The notes under the pieces were generated by a model that saw only the letters and a list, made by a program, of their open reading frames with translations, was not told where the DNA came from and searched no databases. From Yoonia sp. (GTDB lineage Bacteria > Pseudomonadota > Alphaproteobacteria > Rhodobacterales > Rhodobacteraceae), in contig NZ_JANQTS010000128.1 of NCBI RefSeq assembly GCF_030731595.1, positions 58,850 to 122,849 of the forward strand: a DNA stretch of 64,000 nucleotides. The letters run 5' to 3'. Within the stretch, counting starts at the first letter, position 1, and every line of letters starts with the position of its first letter. The position numbers and the translations under genes were made by a program. Positions 38,071 to 47,577 of the stretch are shown piece by piece.

Positions 38071-38765
38071 GAATCGCGATGTGGTCCGGCCCGCGCAACC
38101 TGTCGACGGCGATGATGTACGCCTTTGGGAACCGTGCGGACTTCGCGATCTGGGACGAGCCTTTTTATGCGCCCTACCTTGCCGTGACAGGTGCAGACCA
38201 CCCGATGCGGGACGCGATTATAGCCGCACATGAAACCGACCCCGCGAGTGTGGCGCGACGCTGTTTAGACTCTATTCCAGCCCAAAAGCCCCATTTTTAC
38301 ATGAAACACATGCCCCATCACATGATTGACGGCTTCCCGCTGGACTGGGCGCGCGACTGTGTGAACATCCACCTGATCCGCCATCCGGCCCGGGTGATCG
38401 CAAGCTATGGGGCAAAGATGGATCATATGAGCTTGGAAGATATCGGTTTTCCGCAACAAACCGCACTTTATGAAAAGCTGGGCGGCATCGTCATCGACAG
38501 CGCCGACATCCGCGCCGACCCCGAAGGGATGCTGCGAAAACTCTGTGATGCCATAGGCTTAGCCTTTGATCCTGCAATGCTGCATTGGCCCGCTGGCCCC
38601 CGCGCAGAAGATGGCATCTGGGCCAGTCACTGGTACAACGCCGTCCACCAAAGCACCGGTTTCGCTGGGGCAGAGGGGAGGTTGCCGGAACTGGACGCCA
38701 CCCAAGAAAAAATGCGGCACCTTGCGATGCCGCATTACGAAAAGCTTGCGAAAATAAAGCTTTAG
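38067..38765 (+). CDS. Sulfotransferase-like P-loop protein
   Basis: A 232-residue cytosolic protein. The N-terminal [19 protein letters not shown] (residues 5-23) is a PAPS-binding-type P-loop (SGPRNLST). [17 protein letters not shown] near residue 109-125 resembles the 3'-phosphate-binding motif of sulfotransferases (R-x-P-x-x). Substrate unknown. Translation is coupled to the upstream aminotransferase by ATGA. The 3' end shares its stop with argG on the other strand. Confidence 0.75.
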   Translation: MRIAMWSGPRNLSTAMMYAFGNRADFAIWDEPFYAPYLAVTGADHPMRDAIIAAHETDPASVARRCLDSIPAQKPHFYMKHMPHHMIDGFPLDWARDCVNIHLIRHPARVIASYGAKMDHMSLEDIGFPQQTALYEKLGGIVIDSADIRADPEGMLRKLCDAIGLAFDPAMLHWPAGPRAEDGIWASHWYNAVHQSTGFAGAEGRLPELDATQEKMRHLAMPHYEKLAKIKL

Positions 38766-39976
38766 CCGCGACGGTTCCGCGACGCCAACAGCTTCAACCG
38801 CAGCGCGTTCAACTGGATGAAACCTTGCGCGTCCTTCTGGTCGTAGGCACCTGCGTCATCCTCGAACGTCACATGCGCCTCGGAATAAAGCGATTTGTCC
38901 GACCAGCGGGCAACAGTCGATGCAGAGCCCTTATAAAGCTTCACGCGCACGGTGCCCGACACATGCTCTTGGCTTTTGTCGATCAGCGCTTGCAGCATTT
39001 CGCGTTCAGGCGAGAACCAGAACCCGTTATAGATCAGTTCAGCATAGCGCGGCATGATGCTGTCCTTAAGGTGACCCGCGCCACTGTCCAGCGTGATCTG
39101 CTCAATGCCACGGTGCGCCTCGAGCAGGACAGTCCCGCCAGGCGTTTCATAGATCCCGCGTGACTTCATGCCGACAAAGCGGTTTTCAACCAGATCAAGA
39201 CGGCCCACGCCGTGCTTGCCGCCGAGTTCGTTCAGCTTGGTCAGGATCGTGGCCGGCGACATCGCTTCGCCATTGATCGCAACTGCATCGCCGCGCTCGA
39301 ACGTGATTTCGACCATTTCGGGTGTATCGGGCGCATCTTCGGGCGCAACGGTGCGCTGATAGACATAATCAGGCGCTTCCACACCCGGGTCTTCCAGCAC
39401 TTTGCCTTCGGATGACGTATGCAGCAGGTTCGCATCCACACTGAACGGGGCCTCGCCACGCTTGTCTTTGGCAACGGGGATCTGGTTCTGCTCGGCAAAT
39501 TCCAACAGCTTGGTGCGGCTGGTCAGATCCCATTCACGCCAAGGGGCGATCACCTTGATTTCAGGGTTCAGCGCATAGGCAGCCAGTTCGAAACGTACCT
39601 GATCGTTGCCTTTGCCGGTCGCGCCATGGGCCACAGCATCCGCACCTTCGGCGGCGGCGATTTCAACCAGACGCTTGGAAATCAGCGGGCGGGCGATGGA
39701 AGTGCCCAGCAGGTAAAGCCCTTCGTAAAGCGCATTGGCGCGGAACATCGGAAACACGAAATCACGCACGAATTCTTCGCGCAGGTCTTCGATATAGATT
39801 GCGGAAGCGCCCATCATCTCGGCCTTGGCGCGGGCTGGTTCCAGCTCTTCGCCCTGACCCAGATCAGCGGTAAAGGTCACGACCTCGCAGCCGTATTCGG
39901 TTTGCAGCCATTTCAGGATGATCGAGGTATCAAGGCCACCAGAATAGGCCAGAACAACTTTCTTCGGAGCGGTCAT
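38762..39976 (-). CDS. argG: Argininosuccinate synthase
   Basis: Joins citrulline and aspartate, using ATP, in arginine synthesis; 404 residues. The PP-loop motif [19 protein letters not shown] lies at residues 7-25. [32 protein letters not shown] near 117 and [19 protein letters not shown] are all normal. The gene is followed on its strand by the convergent sulfotransferase-like gene, sharing a 4-base stop overlap, so there is no room for a terminator. Confidence 0.97.
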   Translation of the reverse strand: MTAPKKVVLAYSGGLDTSIILKWLQTEYGCEVVTFTADLGQGEELEPARAKAEMMGASAIYIEDLREEFVRDFVFPMFRANALYEGLYLLGTSIARPLISKRLVEIAAAEGADAVAHGATGKGNDQVRFELAAYALNPEIKVIAPWREWDLTSRTKLLEFAEQNQIPVAKDKRGEAPFSVDANLLHTSSEGKVLEDPGVEAPDYVYQRTVAPEDAPDTPEMVEITFERGDAVAINGEAMSPATILTKLNELGGKHGVGRLDLVENRFVGMKSRGIYETPGGTVLLEAHRGIEQITLDSGAGHLKDSIMPRYAELIYNGFWFSPEREMLQALIDKSQEHVSGTVRVKLYKGSASTVARWSDKSLYSEAHVTFEDDAGAYDQKDAQGFIQLNALRLKLLASRNRRG

Positions 39977-40064
39977 GTGGGGGGCGCCTTTGCGTCAATG
40001 TGTCTGGAATGGCGCGATAGCGGGTTTTGCGAAAGGGGGCAAGGATCACACTTGTGGTTTGGCG

Positions 40065-40502
40065 CTATCCAATCAGTCTCGCGACAAAATCCGCGTCACC
40101 GTCGTTGTACAACTCCATTGCTGCGTCTTCCGGCGTCAACCAAAGCGCCATATGCCCCGGCTCTGTCGGGGGACCATGGGGTCGCACCGGCCGCGCCAGA
40201 TAGATATGGCACAGTTTTTCCGCCCACATGTCATATTCCGGCATATAGGCGAAACGGCGGAACGTGCCAAGTTTACGCGGCGCGGCGATGCGCCAGCCGG
40301 TTTCCTCGAACACTTCGCGGTGCAGCGCGTTCAAAGGATGTTCGCCTGCATCTATCCCGCCGCCGGGTAGTTGCACCTCGAAATGTGGTGCGCCTTGATA
40401 GGTCAGCAAAAGCTTGCCATCGCGGGGCAAGATCGCATAGACGCCCGGCCGCGTTTTGTACCGCTGCCCGCTTTGCGGCACATCGCCATACCGTCTGATC
40501 AT
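40065..40502 (-). CDS. Nudix hydrolase
   Basis: A 145-residue hydrolase with the complete Nudix box GGGIDAGEHPLNALHREV followed by FEETGW (about residues 52-75). The substrate group cannot be set. The ATG at 40502 (MIRRYGDVPQSG) is the likely start. A reading frame open to 40895 on this strand lies wholly inside hslO and is a shadow. It follows argG on the minus strand after 88 bases upstream of argG, so these are separate units or a loose operon. Confidence 0.85.
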   Translation of the reverse strand: MIRRYGDVPQSGQRYKTRPGVYAILPRDGKLLLTYQGAPHFEVQLPGGGIDAGEHPLNALHREVFEETGWRIAAPRKLGTFRRFAYMPEYDMWAEKLCHIYLARPVRPHGPPTEPGHMALWLTPEDAAMELYNDGDADFVARLIG

Positions 40503-40579
40503 AGCTTGCCCCCTTGGACGCCACCTTGCTTGGACTATATAGGCGCGGTATGCCAAATCCTGACATGTAAGGAAAGACC

Positions 40580-41572
40580 ATGAGCCTCGGCACCCAAATC
40601 GCTTGGGACGATACCGTCCTGCCGTTTCAACTTGACGCCTCCGACATCCGTGGACGGGTGGCGCGTCTTGATGGCGTGTTGGAACAGGTTTTGAAGCAGC
40701 ATGATTATCCGCCCATGATCGAAGGTTTGGTGGCAGAGATGGCATTGCTGACTGCCTTGATCGGCCAAACCATGAAACTGCGGTGGAAACTGTCGTTGCA
40801 GGTACGCGGTTCCGGTCCGGCACGGTTGATTGCCACGGATTACTATGGGCCAACCGACGATGGGCAGCCAGCGCGCATTCGTGCTTATGCGTCATATGAT
40901 GCCGACACGCTGGATCAGTCCGCAGACCCCTTTAGCCAGATCGGAAACGGCTATTTTGCCATTCTGATTGATCAGGGTGAGGGCACAGCGCCCTATCAGG
41001 GGATCACGCCGATTGCGGGTGGTTCGCTGTCTGCCTGCGCAGAGACTTATTTTGCCCAATCAGAGCAGCTTCCAACGCGGTTTCAGCTGACCTACGGCCA
41101 GTCGCAACTGCCCGGCCAACCCACCCATTGGCGCGCTGGCGGCGTGATGTTGCAGCATATGCCCAAAGCCTCGCCTTTCGCGAGCGGCGAAGGGGGATCA
41201 GGCGAGGATGGTTTGCTGGCTGCAGTGGATATCCTTGATGAGGACGAGGGCGAAAACTGGACACGCGCCAATGTGTTGCTGGATACGGTGGACGAGATCG
41301 AGTTGATCGGCCCCTCTATTGCGCCAACAGACCTTCTGGTGCGGCTTTTCCATGAAGAGCAGCCGCGCGTCTATGATGCCCAACCCATCAAATTCGGATG
41401 CAGCTGTTCAGAGGACAAAGTACGCCAAAGCCTCTCGATCTATTCAGCCAAGGACATCGGCACGATGACGACTGAAGAGGGTACAGTCACCGCAGATTGT
41501 CAGTTCTGCGGTGCACATTACGTTTTTGCCCCCGAGACGCTCGGGTTCGAGGCCAAGGATGTCAGCGCCTGA
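40580..41572 (+). CDS. hslO: Hsp33 family redox-regulated chaperonin
   Basis: Chaperone switched on by oxidation. The 330-residue product has the N-terminal domain (LDGVLEQVLKQHDYPPMIEG, LLTALIGQTMKLRWKLSLQ) and the C-terminal zinc-binding cysteines, C-x-C in FGCSCSEDKVRQSL near residue 275 and C-x-x-C in DCQFCGAHYVF near 310. Both redox cysteine pairs are intact. It overlaps the next Nudix gene by 14 bases. Confidence 0.94.
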   Translation: MSLGTQIAWDDTVLPFQLDASDIRGRVARLDGVLEQVLKQHDYPPMIEGLVAEMALLTALIGQTMKLRWKLSLQVRGSGPARLIATDYYGPTDDGQPARIRAYASYDADTLDQSADPFSQIGNGYFAILIDQGEGTAPYQGITPIAGGSLSACAETYFAQSEQLPTRFQLTYGQSQLPGQPTHWRAGGVMLQHMPKASPFASGEGGSGEDGLLAAVDILDEDEGENWTRANVLLDTVDEIELIGPSIAPTDLLVRLFHEEQPRVYDAQPIKFGCSCSEDKVRQSLSIYSAKDIGTMTTEEGTVTADCQFCGAHYVFAPETLGFEAKDVSA

Positions 41573-42149
41573 CCTGCGCCAAAGACTGCAAGACGCGCTT
41601 GCCCGTTCGGGCGGCGCGTCTTCTGATTTCGACTTGAACAAAGATGTCACAGTTCCTTCCACAACGCTGACACCTGCTGCGGTGCTTATAGGTATACGGG
41701 CTGAAACAGAGACTATTATTCTCACAAAACGCTCTGCCCGGCTGAAACATCACCCTGGACAGATTGCCTTTCCTGGGGGCAAACAGGACCCGACCGATCC
41801 GACCCTGATTGATGCCGCTTTGCGTGAAGCACATGAAGAAATCGGGTTGCCGCCAGCGCTAGTTGACGTGCTTGGGACACTGCCGCCGCATCAAACGGTG
41901 ACCGGCTATCAGGTCACGCCGGTGGTTGCGATCATCAGAGGTGATTACGTACCAACCCCCGAAGCAGGCGAGGTCAGCGAGATTTTCGAAGTCCCGTTTT
42001 CCCATCTCATGATGCCAGAGATGTACCGCGTCGAAGGTCGCCGCTGGCAAGGCCGCCGTCGTCTTTATTTTACAGTCCCTTATGGCCCCTATTACATTTG
42101 GGGAGCCACTGCGCGTATCTTGCGTGCTTTCGCCGAACGGATGTCATGA
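41559..42149 (+). CDS. CoA pyrophosphatase-type Nudix hydrolase
   Basis: A 196-residue Nudix protein with the NuCoA motif upstream of the box: LTKRSARLKHHPGQIAFPGG, then LREAHEEIGL (Nudix box GGKQDPTDPTLIDAAL-REAHEEIG). These together mark the coenzyme A diphosphatase (NudL) group, which splits CoA to 4'-phosphopantetheine and 3',5'-ADP. The ATG at 41559 lies inside the hslO end. ATGA overlap with the next gene shows an hslO-nudix-cca operon. Confidence 0.9.
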   Translation: MSAPDLRQRLQDALARSGGASSDFDLNKDVTVPSTTLTPAAVLIGIRAETETIILTKRSARLKHHPGQIAFPGGKQDPTDPTLIDAALREAHEEIGLPPALVDVLGTLPPHQTVTGYQVTPVVAIIRGDYVPTPEAGEVSEIFEVPFSHLMMPEMYRVEGRRWQGRRRLYFTVPYGPYYIWGATARILRAFAERMS

Positions 42150-43282
42150 CACAGATCACCGCCCCCTGGATCAAAGACGCGGCAGCGCAATCGGTCTGCC
42201 GGATGTTGACCGATGCGGGCCATCAGGCATGGTTTGTCGGGGGTTGTGTGCGCAATGCGCTGCTGGGTGAACCGGTCGCCGATCTTGATCTTTCGACAAA
42301 CGCACATCCTGAAACGGTCATTGCACTGGCGCAGGCTTCTGCCCTTAAGGTTGTCCCCACTGGGATTGAGCACGGGACCGTAACTGTCATCGCCAATGAT
42401 ACCCCGTTTGAGATCACGACCTTCCGCCGCGACGTCGCCACTGACGGTCGCCGCGCGACTGTCGTCTTTGCCGATAACATGGCCGACGATGCGCGGCGGC
42501 GTGATTTCACAATGAACGCACTCTATGCGGCCCCAGACGGGCAGATCATGGACCCTTTGGATGGTCTTGCCGATCTGCGGGCGCGTCGGGTCCGCTTTAT
42601 CGAAGATGCAGATCAGCGCATCAAAGAGGATTACCTGCGCATCCTGCGGTTTTTCCGGTTCTATGCCTGGTACGGCGACCCGAACGAGGGACCGGATGCC
42701 GACGGGCTGGCCGCATGCGCGGCGCATCTTGATGGGTTGCAGTCACTATCTATCGAACGGGTGACCGCAGAGATGCTGAAACTGCTGGCTGCCCCCGATC
42801 CCGCGCCCGCTGTCGCGTCCATGGCGGCAACCGGTGCGCTGGGGCAAATATTGCCGGGGGCTGACGCAGGCATCTTGGCCGTGCTTGTCCACCATGAGCA
42901 GGCGCATGGGTTTGCGGTAAACCCCCTGCGCCGTTTGGCCGTGATGGGCGGCACCCCAAAAGAGGATTTGCGCTTGTCAAAGGATCAAGTCAGATATCTG
43001 GATCACATCAACGGGGCGTTGTCGCCAATCGAGGTAAGCTATCGTTTTGGTCAGAGCGCCGGAGAGGATCGGTTGTTGGTCGAAGCGGCAGCGCTTGGGC
43101 AAGAAATAGACACTAACACACTACAAAAAGTCCAAAATGCCGCCACGAACGTCTTTCCGCTCAAGGCCGCCGATCTGATGCCTGCCCTCACTGGCCCCGC
43201 GCTTGGGCAAGCGCTCAATGAGGCCGAGGCGCGCTGGATCGCCTCTGGTTTCACGCTGACGAAAGCGGACTTGCTTGATTGA
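42146..43282 (+). CDS. cca: CCA tRNA nucleotidyltransferase
   Basis: Adds or repairs the 3' CCA end of tRNA; 378 residues. The class II nucleotidyltransferase core has AWFVGGCVRNALLGEPVADL near residue 28-47 (GG motif) and DLDLSTNAHPE (metal-binding D-x-D). RRDFTMNALYAAPDG and IKEDYLRILRFFRFYAWYG (near 153) follow. The C-terminal half is helical. Poly(A) polymerase activity is an alternative within this family. The ATG overlaps the previous stop. Confidence 0.9.
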   Translation: MTQITAPWIKDAAAQSVCRMLTDAGHQAWFVGGCVRNALLGEPVADLDLSTNAHPETVIALAQASALKVVPTGIEHGTVTVIANDTPFEITTFRRDVATDGRRATVVFADNMADDARRRDFTMNALYAAPDGQIMDPLDGLADLRARRVRFIEDADQRIKEDYLRILRFFRFYAWYGDPNEGPDADGLAACAAHLDGLQSLSIERVTAEMLKLLAAPDPAPAVASMAATGALGQILPGADAGILAVLVHHEQAHGFAVNPLRRLAVMGGTPKEDLRLSKDQVRYLDHINGALSPIEVSYRFGQSAGEDRLLVEAAALGQEIDTNTLQKVQNAATNVFPLKAADLMPALTGPALGQALNEAEARWIASGFTLTKADLLD

Positions 43283-43856
43283 ATATCTACCCTTGTTCGG
43301 CTTTGTGTTTGTCGGTCTTTTCTCGCCGGGGCCGAATGTCATCATGCTGACGGCATCCGGCGCGCGCTTTGGATTTCAGCGCACCATCCCGCATGTGCTT
43401 GGCGTTGTGCTTGGCGTGGGGATCGTCGCTGCAGTGACGGGAATAGGAATCGGCGCGCTGATTACCGCGCAACCAGCCTTGGCGATTGTACTCAAGACGA
43501 TTGCAGCATTTTGGATCCTCTGGATGGCGGTCAACCTCTGGCGCGCTGACCCCGCGAAGGCGAAAACAACCGACAAGCCGTTCACCTTGGTTCAGGCAAT
43601 TCTGTTCCAGTGGATCAATCCAAAGCTCTGGGCGGTGGCCCTGAGTGCTACGGCCTATGTTGCGCTTCTTGCGCCGATCGAGCAGGCGATGACTCTTGGT
43701 GCAACATTCTCGACGCTCAACCTCGGGGTTTGTCTGTTTTGGGCGACAGCGGGTAGTCTGCTGTCCTATCTGCTGACAAATCCGGCCGCTTGGCGGGTGT
43801 TCATGCGCATCATGGCGCTCGCCTTGGCGGGGTTTTCCGTGCTGGTTTTCCTCTGA
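43275..43856 (+). CDS. LysE/RhtB family amino acid exporter
   Basis: A 193-residue inner-membrane protein with about six hydrophobic segments. The LysE signature is GLFSPGPNVIMLTASGARFG near residues 14-33, and FQWINPKLWAVALSATAYV (NPK motif) near 110-128. It probably exports an amino acid or small metabolite. The most upstream usable start is TTG at 43275, overlapping the cca stop by 8 bases; no ATG precedes the first membrane segment. Translation is probably coupled to cca. Confidence 0.85.
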   Translation: MIEYLPLFGFVFVGLFSPGPNVIMLTASGARFGFQRTIPHVLGVVLGVGIVAAVTGIGIGALITAQPALAIVLKTIAAFWILWMAVNLWRADPAKAKTTDKPFTLVQAILFQWINPKLWAVALSATAYVALLAPIEQAMTLGATFSTLNLGVCLFWATAGSLLSYLLTNPAAWRVFMRIMALALAGFSVLVFL

Positions 43857-43900
43857 GTAAAGCTTTGCTATAAGTTGCACGAAATCCCAGAGGCAGACCC

Positions 43901-45748
43901 ATGTTTCGATTCTTCGAAGGTCTTGTCGATCCTTACGTGACCTACGAAGAGAGCGACACGCCGCCCAAGCGGCTTTACCCGTTTCTGCGTGCCTACGCAG
44001 AGCCGTTTAAAAAGGTATTCTGGATCACAGGGATTGCTTCGATTTGCATTGCAAGCGTCGAAATCTGGCTGATTTCCTATCTGGGCCGCTTGGTTGATAT
44101 TCTGTCTGACGGCACGCCCATGGAGGTTTGGGCGCAAAGCGGGCTGGAATTCATCCTGGTCGCCGTCTTTATCCTGACTTTGCGGCCTGCCTTGCACGTC
44201 GGTCAGGTTATGTTGCTGAACAACACGATCCTGCCCAATTTTGGCACTTTGGTCCGCTGGCGGGCGCATCGTCATGTCCTGCGCCAGTCTGTCGGCTGGT
44301 TCGAGGATGATTTTGCCGGGCGCATCGCCAACAGGATCATGCAAACACCCCCCGCCGCGGGCGAAGTTGTGTTCCAGCTTTTCGACGCAATTACCTTTTC
44401 GATTGCCTATGTTCTTGGCGCTGCCTTCCTTCTGGCGCAGGCCGATGCAGAATTGTTGTTGCCGCTTTTGCTGTGGATCGTCCCCTACATCCTGCTGATG
44501 CGTTGGGTCGTGACACGCATTTCTGTGGCTTCAGAGGCGGCATCCAATGCCCGCAGTGCCGTGACGGGCCGTGTGGTGGACAGCTATACCAACATTCACT
44601 CGGTCAAGATGTTCGCGCACCATGATCGCGAGATCGACTATGCCAAAGAGGCAATTGAAGAGGCGCGCCGCACCTTTCAGGTCGAGATGCGGCTTTACAC
44701 GCTGATGGATGCAGGACTGATGCTGCTTAATGGCCTGTTGATCGTGGGTGTTGTGGGTTGGTCGATCTGGCTTTGGATGCAAGGCCTCGCCTCTGTCGGG
44801 GTTGTCGCAGTTGCGACGTCGCTTGCGTTGCGACTGAATGCCATGTCCGGCTGGATTATGTGGGCGATCACGAACTTCTTTCGCGAACTTGGCGTTGTGG
44901 CGGAAGGCATGCAAACCATCGCACAGCCGATTGCGCTCTTGGACCAGCCTGCTGCAAAGCCTTTGCAGGTCAAGGCAGGTGGCGTCCAGATCACAGGGCT
45001 TTCGCATCACTACGGCCAGCAGACCGGGGGCTTGGATCAAATCAACCTGACGATTGCGCCGGGTGAAAAGGTCGGGCTTGTTGGACAGTCAGGTGCTGGA
45101 AAATCAACTTTGGTCAAATTGCTACTGCGGTTCTATGACGCCGAGCGCGGTACCATTGCGATTGACGGTCAGGATATCAGCCGCGCGACCCAAGACAGCC
45201 TGCGCGTCGCCATCGGCATGGTCCAGCAAGACAGCAGCCTGCTGCATCGGTCGGTGCGCGAAAACATCCTTTATGGCAATCCGCTTGCGGGCGAAGAGGC
45301 GATGATTGCCGCAGCCCGGCGCGCAGAGGCACATGATTTCATCGTTGGGCTCAAGGATAACGAGGGCAACAGCGGCTACGACGCGCGCGTCGGCGAGCGT
45401 GGGGTGAAGCTATCGGGTGGTCAGCGCCAGCGGATTGCACTTGCACGGGTCATTTTGAAAGATGCGCCGATCTTGCTGTTGGACGAAGCCACCAGCGCGC
45501 TAGATAGTGAAGTCGAAGCCGCAATTCTGCAGACCCTTTATGGCATGATGGAAGGTAAAACTGTCATCGCCATTGCGCACCGCTTGTCGACGATTGCACA
45601 GATGGACCGGATCATCGTGATGGATCATGGCCGGATCATCGAAGACGGGACACATGACGCGCTGCTGGCGGCAAATGGACAATATGCACGGTTCTGGGCG
45701 CGCCAATCAGGGGGCTTTCTGGGGCAAACCACTGAAGGCAGTACATGA
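43901..45748 (+). CDS. ABC exporter, half-transporter with fused ATPase (first of pair)
   Basis: A 615-residue exporter. The N-terminal membrane domain has about six segments (first near residue 30-60), followed by a nucleotide-binding domain. That domain has Walker A GLVGQSGAGKSTLVKLLLR near residue 395, VQQDSSLLHRSVRENILYG, signature LSGGQRQRIALARV near 504 and Walker B ILLLDEATSALDSEVEA. The histidine switch is AHRLST. It is a multidrug/lipid type exporter. It overlaps the next gene by 4 bases, so the two likely form a heterodimer. Confidence 0.9.
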   Translation: MFRFFEGLVDPYVTYEESDTPPKRLYPFLRAYAEPFKKVFWITGIASICIASVEIWLISYLGRLVDILSDGTPMEVWAQSGLEFILVAVFILTLRPALHVGQVMLLNNTILPNFGTLVRWRAHRHVLRQSVGWFEDDFAGRIANRIMQTPPAAGEVVFQLFDAITFSIAYVLGAAFLLAQADAELLLPLLLWIVPYILLMRWVVTRISVASEAASNARSAVTGRVVDSYTNIHSVKMFAHHDREIDYAKEAIEEARRTFQVEMRLYTLMDAGLMLLNGLLIVGVVGWSIWLWMQGLASVGVVAVATSLALRLNAMSGWIMWAITNFFRELGVVAEGMQTIAQPIALLDQPAAKPLQVKAGGVQITGLSHHYGQQTGGLDQINLTIAPGEKVGLVGQSGAGKSTLVKLLLRFYDAERGTIAIDGQDISRATQDSLRVAIGMVQQDSSLLHRSVRENILYGNPLAGEEAMIAAARRAEAHDFIVGLKDNEGNSGYDARVGERGVKLSGGQRQRIALARVILKDAPILLLDEATSALDSEVEAAILQTLYGMMEGKTVIAIAHRLSTIAQMDRIIVMDHGRIIEDGTHDALLAANGQYARFWARQSGGFLGQTTEGST

Positions 45749-47577
45749 CACCGGAACGCTGGATCGACCCTTTTGAACCCGCCGTTGGACCACCGCCACA
45801 GACGCTTTTGGCGTTCCTTGGATGGTGTCTACGTGGCAGCACAAAAGTCACGCTTTTGGCTGGATTAGTGTCTGCATTGGCTGGTACGCTAGAGGTCGCG
45901 ACAGCACTGATGTTGGGGTGGGTGATTGACGCTGCATTGACGTCGAATGCTGATACCTACTTTACCGATAACGTGCTTTTGTTGCTTGGCGTTACGGCGT
46001 TTTTTGTGATTTTGCGCCCGATTGTCTTGGGGTTGTCCGGTTTGATGCAAGCTGTCGTTGTCGGGCCGTCACTCAGCAATCTCATCTTGTCGCGATTGCA
46101 CCGGCATTCACTTGGTCAGTCGGTGACTTTCTTTGACGACGATTTCGCGGGCCGCATTGCCCAAAAGCAAATGCAGGCGGCGCGCGCCGCGACGGATCTG
46201 ATCGTCGATATGATCAATACGGTGGCCTTTGCGCTGGCCTCGCTGGTCGGGTCCGTCATCTTGTTGCTGACAATAGACGTGCGGTCGGCCGCGCTCTTGG
46301 CGCTTTGGGCTAGCGCTTACATTTGGTTGATACGCTTTTTCATGCCGCGCATTCGCGCACGCTCAAAGGCGCGGGCAGCGACCCGCGCGATGGTGACGGG
46401 GCAAGTGGTCGATACGATCACGAATATCAAGACGGTGAAACTCTTTGCCCATGACGCCCATGAAGATCGCGCAGCCATCGACGCGATGGAGAATTATTGG
46501 GGCAACGCGGTCAGCTATGGCTGGTTGTCTGCCTGGTTCCGGTTCTGGCTGATGGCGCTGGGCGGGCTGCTGCCGATCATTCTGGTGGGTATCACCCTTT
46601 ATTTCTGGACCACGGGTGCGGCGACAGCCGGCAATATCGCGGCGGCTGGTGCGATTTCGCTGCGCCTGTCACAAATGACCGGTTGGGTCAGTTTCACGCT
46701 GATGGGCATGTATGCCAATGTGGGCGAGGTCGAGGATGCGATGAATACGCTTAGCCCTGCGCATACATTGACCGATGCACCGAATGCCAAGGAATTGACA
46801 GCTCAACAAGGTGAGATTGCCCTGTCCGATGTCGCATTCAGTTATGGTGGCGGTCCCGGTGGCTTGAATGGTGTCAGCCTGATGGTCAAGCCGGGCGAAA
46901 AGCTGGGGCTGGTCGGGGCATCAGGCGCCGGCAAATCGACCTTGGTCGCTTTGCTGCTGCGGCTTTACGATACCGAAGCGGGCACGGTGAAGATTGACGG
47001 TGTCGATATCCGCGATGTGACCCAGGAAAGCTTGCGTCGTCAGATCGCGATGGTGACCCAAGAGACCGCGATGTTTAACCGCTCTGCCCGTGACAATATC
47101 AGATACGGCAAGCCGGACGCGACCCAAGCAGAGATCGAAGATGCCGCGCGGCAGGCAGAGGCGCATGATTTCATCGTAACGCTGAAAGATCATAAAGGTC
47201 GCGCAGGCTATGAGGCACATTTGGGCGAACGGGGCGTGAAGCTGTCAGGGGGCCAGCGCCAGCGCATTGCGATTGCCCGCGCCATCCTGAAAGACGCGCC
47301 AATTCTGGTCCTGGACGAAGCGACAAGCGCGCTTGATTCCGAGGTCGAAGCATCGATTCAGCACGCATTAGAGTCTATTATGGATGGCAAGACCGTGATT
47401 GCGATCGCACACCGCCTTTCCACATTGGCGCAAATGGACCGGATTGTTGTGCTTGACGCAGGACGCATTGTCGAACAAGGAACCCACGCGGATCTGCTCT
47501 CCAAAGGTGGGCTTTATGCGCGCTACTGGAACCGCCAATCCGGCGGGTTTATCAACGTGAAAGATGCGGCGGAATAA
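45745..47577 (+). CDS. ABC exporter, half-transporter with fused ATPase (second of pair)
   Basis: A 610-residue paralogue of the preceding gene with the same layout. It has a six-segment membrane domain and an ATPase with Walker A GLVGASGAGKSTLVALLLR near residue 390, MVTQETAMFNRSARDNIRYG, signature LSGGQRQRIAIARAIL, Walker B LVLDEATSALDSEVEAS and AHRLST. Both members keep complete catalytic residues, unlike heterodimers with one dead site. Substrate unknown. The next gene starts directly at the following base. Confidence 0.9.
   Translation: MTPERWIDPFEPAVGPPPQTLLAFLGWCLRGSTKVTLLAGLVSALAGTLEVATALMLGWVIDAALTSNADTYFTDNVLLLLGVTAFFVILRPIVLGLSGLMQAVVVGPSLSNLILSRLHRHSLGQSVTFFDDDFAGRIAQKQMQAARAATDLIVDMINTVAFALASLVGSVILLLTIDVRSAALLALWASAYIWLIRFFMPRIRARSKARAATRAMVTGQVVDTITNIKTVKLFAHDAHEDRAAIDAMENYWGNAVSYGWLSAWFRFWLMALGGLLPIILVGITLYFWTTGAATAGNIAAAGAISLRLSQMTGWVSFTLMGMYANVGEVEDAMNTLSPAHTLTDAPNAKELTAQQGEIALSDVAFSYGGGPGGLNGVSLMVKPGEKLGLVGASGAGKSTLVALLLRLYDTEAGTVKIDGVDIRDVTQESLRRQIAMVTQETAMFNRSARDNIRYGKPDATQAEIEDAARQAEAHDFIVTLKDHKGRAGYEAHLGERGVKLSGGQRQRIAIARAILKDAPILVLDEATSALDSEVEASIQHALESIMDGKTVIAIAHRLSTLAQMDRIVVLDAGRIVEQGTHADLLSKGGLYARYWNRQSGGFINVKDAAE

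Noticed and set aside
39419..40498. 359-residue open frame on the plus strand
   Set aside because: Antisense to argG and the following Nudix gene; composition is not that of a real protein.
40503..40895. Extension of the minus-strand Nudix frame upstream to 40895
   Set aside because: The extra residues lie inside hslO on the other strand and do not resemble Nudix N-termini; the ATG at 40502 gives a normal protein.
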